Assembly: GCF_004570865.1 (NCBI RefSeq)
Contig: NZ_SPQS01000021.1
Coordinates: 83,673 to 147,672, forward strand
Direction: 5' to 3'
DNA: 64,000 nucleotides
From: Bradyrhizobium frederickii
GTDB taxonomy: Bacteria > Pseudomonadota > Alphaproteobacteria > Rhizobiales > Xanthobacteraceae
Shown here: positions 63,707-64,000 of the stretch, in pieces
Numbering within the stretch: the stretch's first letter is position 1
How the letters are laid out: every line of letters begins with the position of its first letter
Made by a program: the position numbers and the translations under genes
The notes under the pieces: model-generated
What the model saw: only the letters and a program-made list of their open reading frames with translations
What the model was told of the DNA's origin: nothing
Database searches by the model: none

Positions 63707-64000
63707 TGAGCTGGTCCCGCAAATCTGAACAGCGCGATAAGTGGAGTTTCTGCCTGACGGCGGGCAAGATTGACCCGCGAATCAGGAGAGACGATGAGCA
63801 GACGAGCACGGCGGAACCACACTCCGGCTTTCAAGGCGAAGGTGGCACTTGCCGCCGTCAAGGGTGACCGCACGCTGGCGCAACTGGCGGAGCAGTTCGA
63901 CGTTCACCCCAATCAGATCACATCGTGGAAGGCCCAGCTCGAAGGCAGCGCTGCCGATGTTTTCGGTCCGGGCGGCGGGAGTCGGATCGCCGAACCCACC
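63707..64000 (+). mobile_element. IS3-family insertion sequence, left end
   Basis: The element probably begins at TGAGCTGGTCCCGC (63707), where the acyltransferase frame ends. It carries an orfA of IS3 type and continues past the window, so the right inverted repeat and target duplication cannot be checked. Confidence 0.7.
63794..64000 (+). CDS. IS3-family transposase OrfA (3' end outside window)
   Basis: 69 codons visible: MSRRARRNHTPAFKAKVALA, AVKGDRTLAQLAEQFDVHPN, QITSWKAQLEGSAADVFG. The FKxKVALxAxxGxxTLxxLAxxFxVHPxQIxxWKxQL pattern is the OrfA helix-turn-helix of IS3-group elements. The catalytic OrfB lies beyond the window. A GGAGAG ribosome site precedes the ATG. Confidence 0.88.
   Translation, partial: MSRRARRNHTPAFKAKVALAAVKGDRTLAQLAEQFDVHPNQITSWKAQLEGSAADVFGPGGGSRIAEPT

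Overview
The window is GC-rich chromosomal DNA whose gene content and intergenic palindromes point to an alphaproteobacterium of the Bradyrhizobium group (Nitrobacteraceae). The clues are the gyrA-coaD-ppi-queA-tgt order, many small Bradyrhizobium-type orphan proteins (DUF6894, DUF992, DUF1269, 60-100 aa zinc ribbons) and rhizobial repetitive elements. This assignment comes from recognising protein families; no database search was run.

Positions 1-26900 are mostly core genome. They hold gyrA (5' end outside the window), coaD, two cyclophilins, queA, asd, a tetR/patatin/PepSY group, tgt, cysK with a BrnA-like gene, a secreted caspase-fold protein, an EamA exporter, a RidA protein, a formyltransferase-fold protein, an AI-2E permease, a Nudix hydrolase and an Mfd-like helicase. 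asd is preceded by a threonine-rich leader ORF and an intrinsic terminator, which reads as a classical attenuator. Two similar operator-like sites flank the tetR group. The predicted Tgt lacks the usual zinc-ligand residues.

Positions 26900-33500 are a patchwork of repeats, very small genes (a truncated H-NS-like protein, two single-span membrane peptides, zinc ribbons), an unknown two-gene operon with a tandem repeat in its promoter region, and a decayed serine hydrolase. A 103-bp element occurs at 19.5 and 28.95 kb in opposite orientations; in both places its end supplies the stop codon of the adjacent small gene.

Positions 33500-53000 carry envelope and stress functions: an RND efflux pump with its adaptor, HdeD, DUF992, a second AI-2E permease, two APC amino-acid permeases, a Bax-inhibitor-1 protein, DUF1269, an arcD-arcA pair for arginine deimination without arcB or arcC, an outer-membrane barrel protein, and a NarL-type kinase followed by two paralogous response regulators.

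From 53.2 kb to the end is an integrated element. A 45-bp 3' fragment of tRNA-Lys(UUU) is followed by a tyrosine integrase, an AlpA-like regulator, a collapsed phage tail cassette (short tape-measure C-terminus and tail-fibre-like protein), small orphans, a lone receiver protein, a Ku end-joining gene, several pseudogenes and an IS3-type element that has cut an acyltransferase gene. The intact tRNA-Lys expected at the far end is not in the window.
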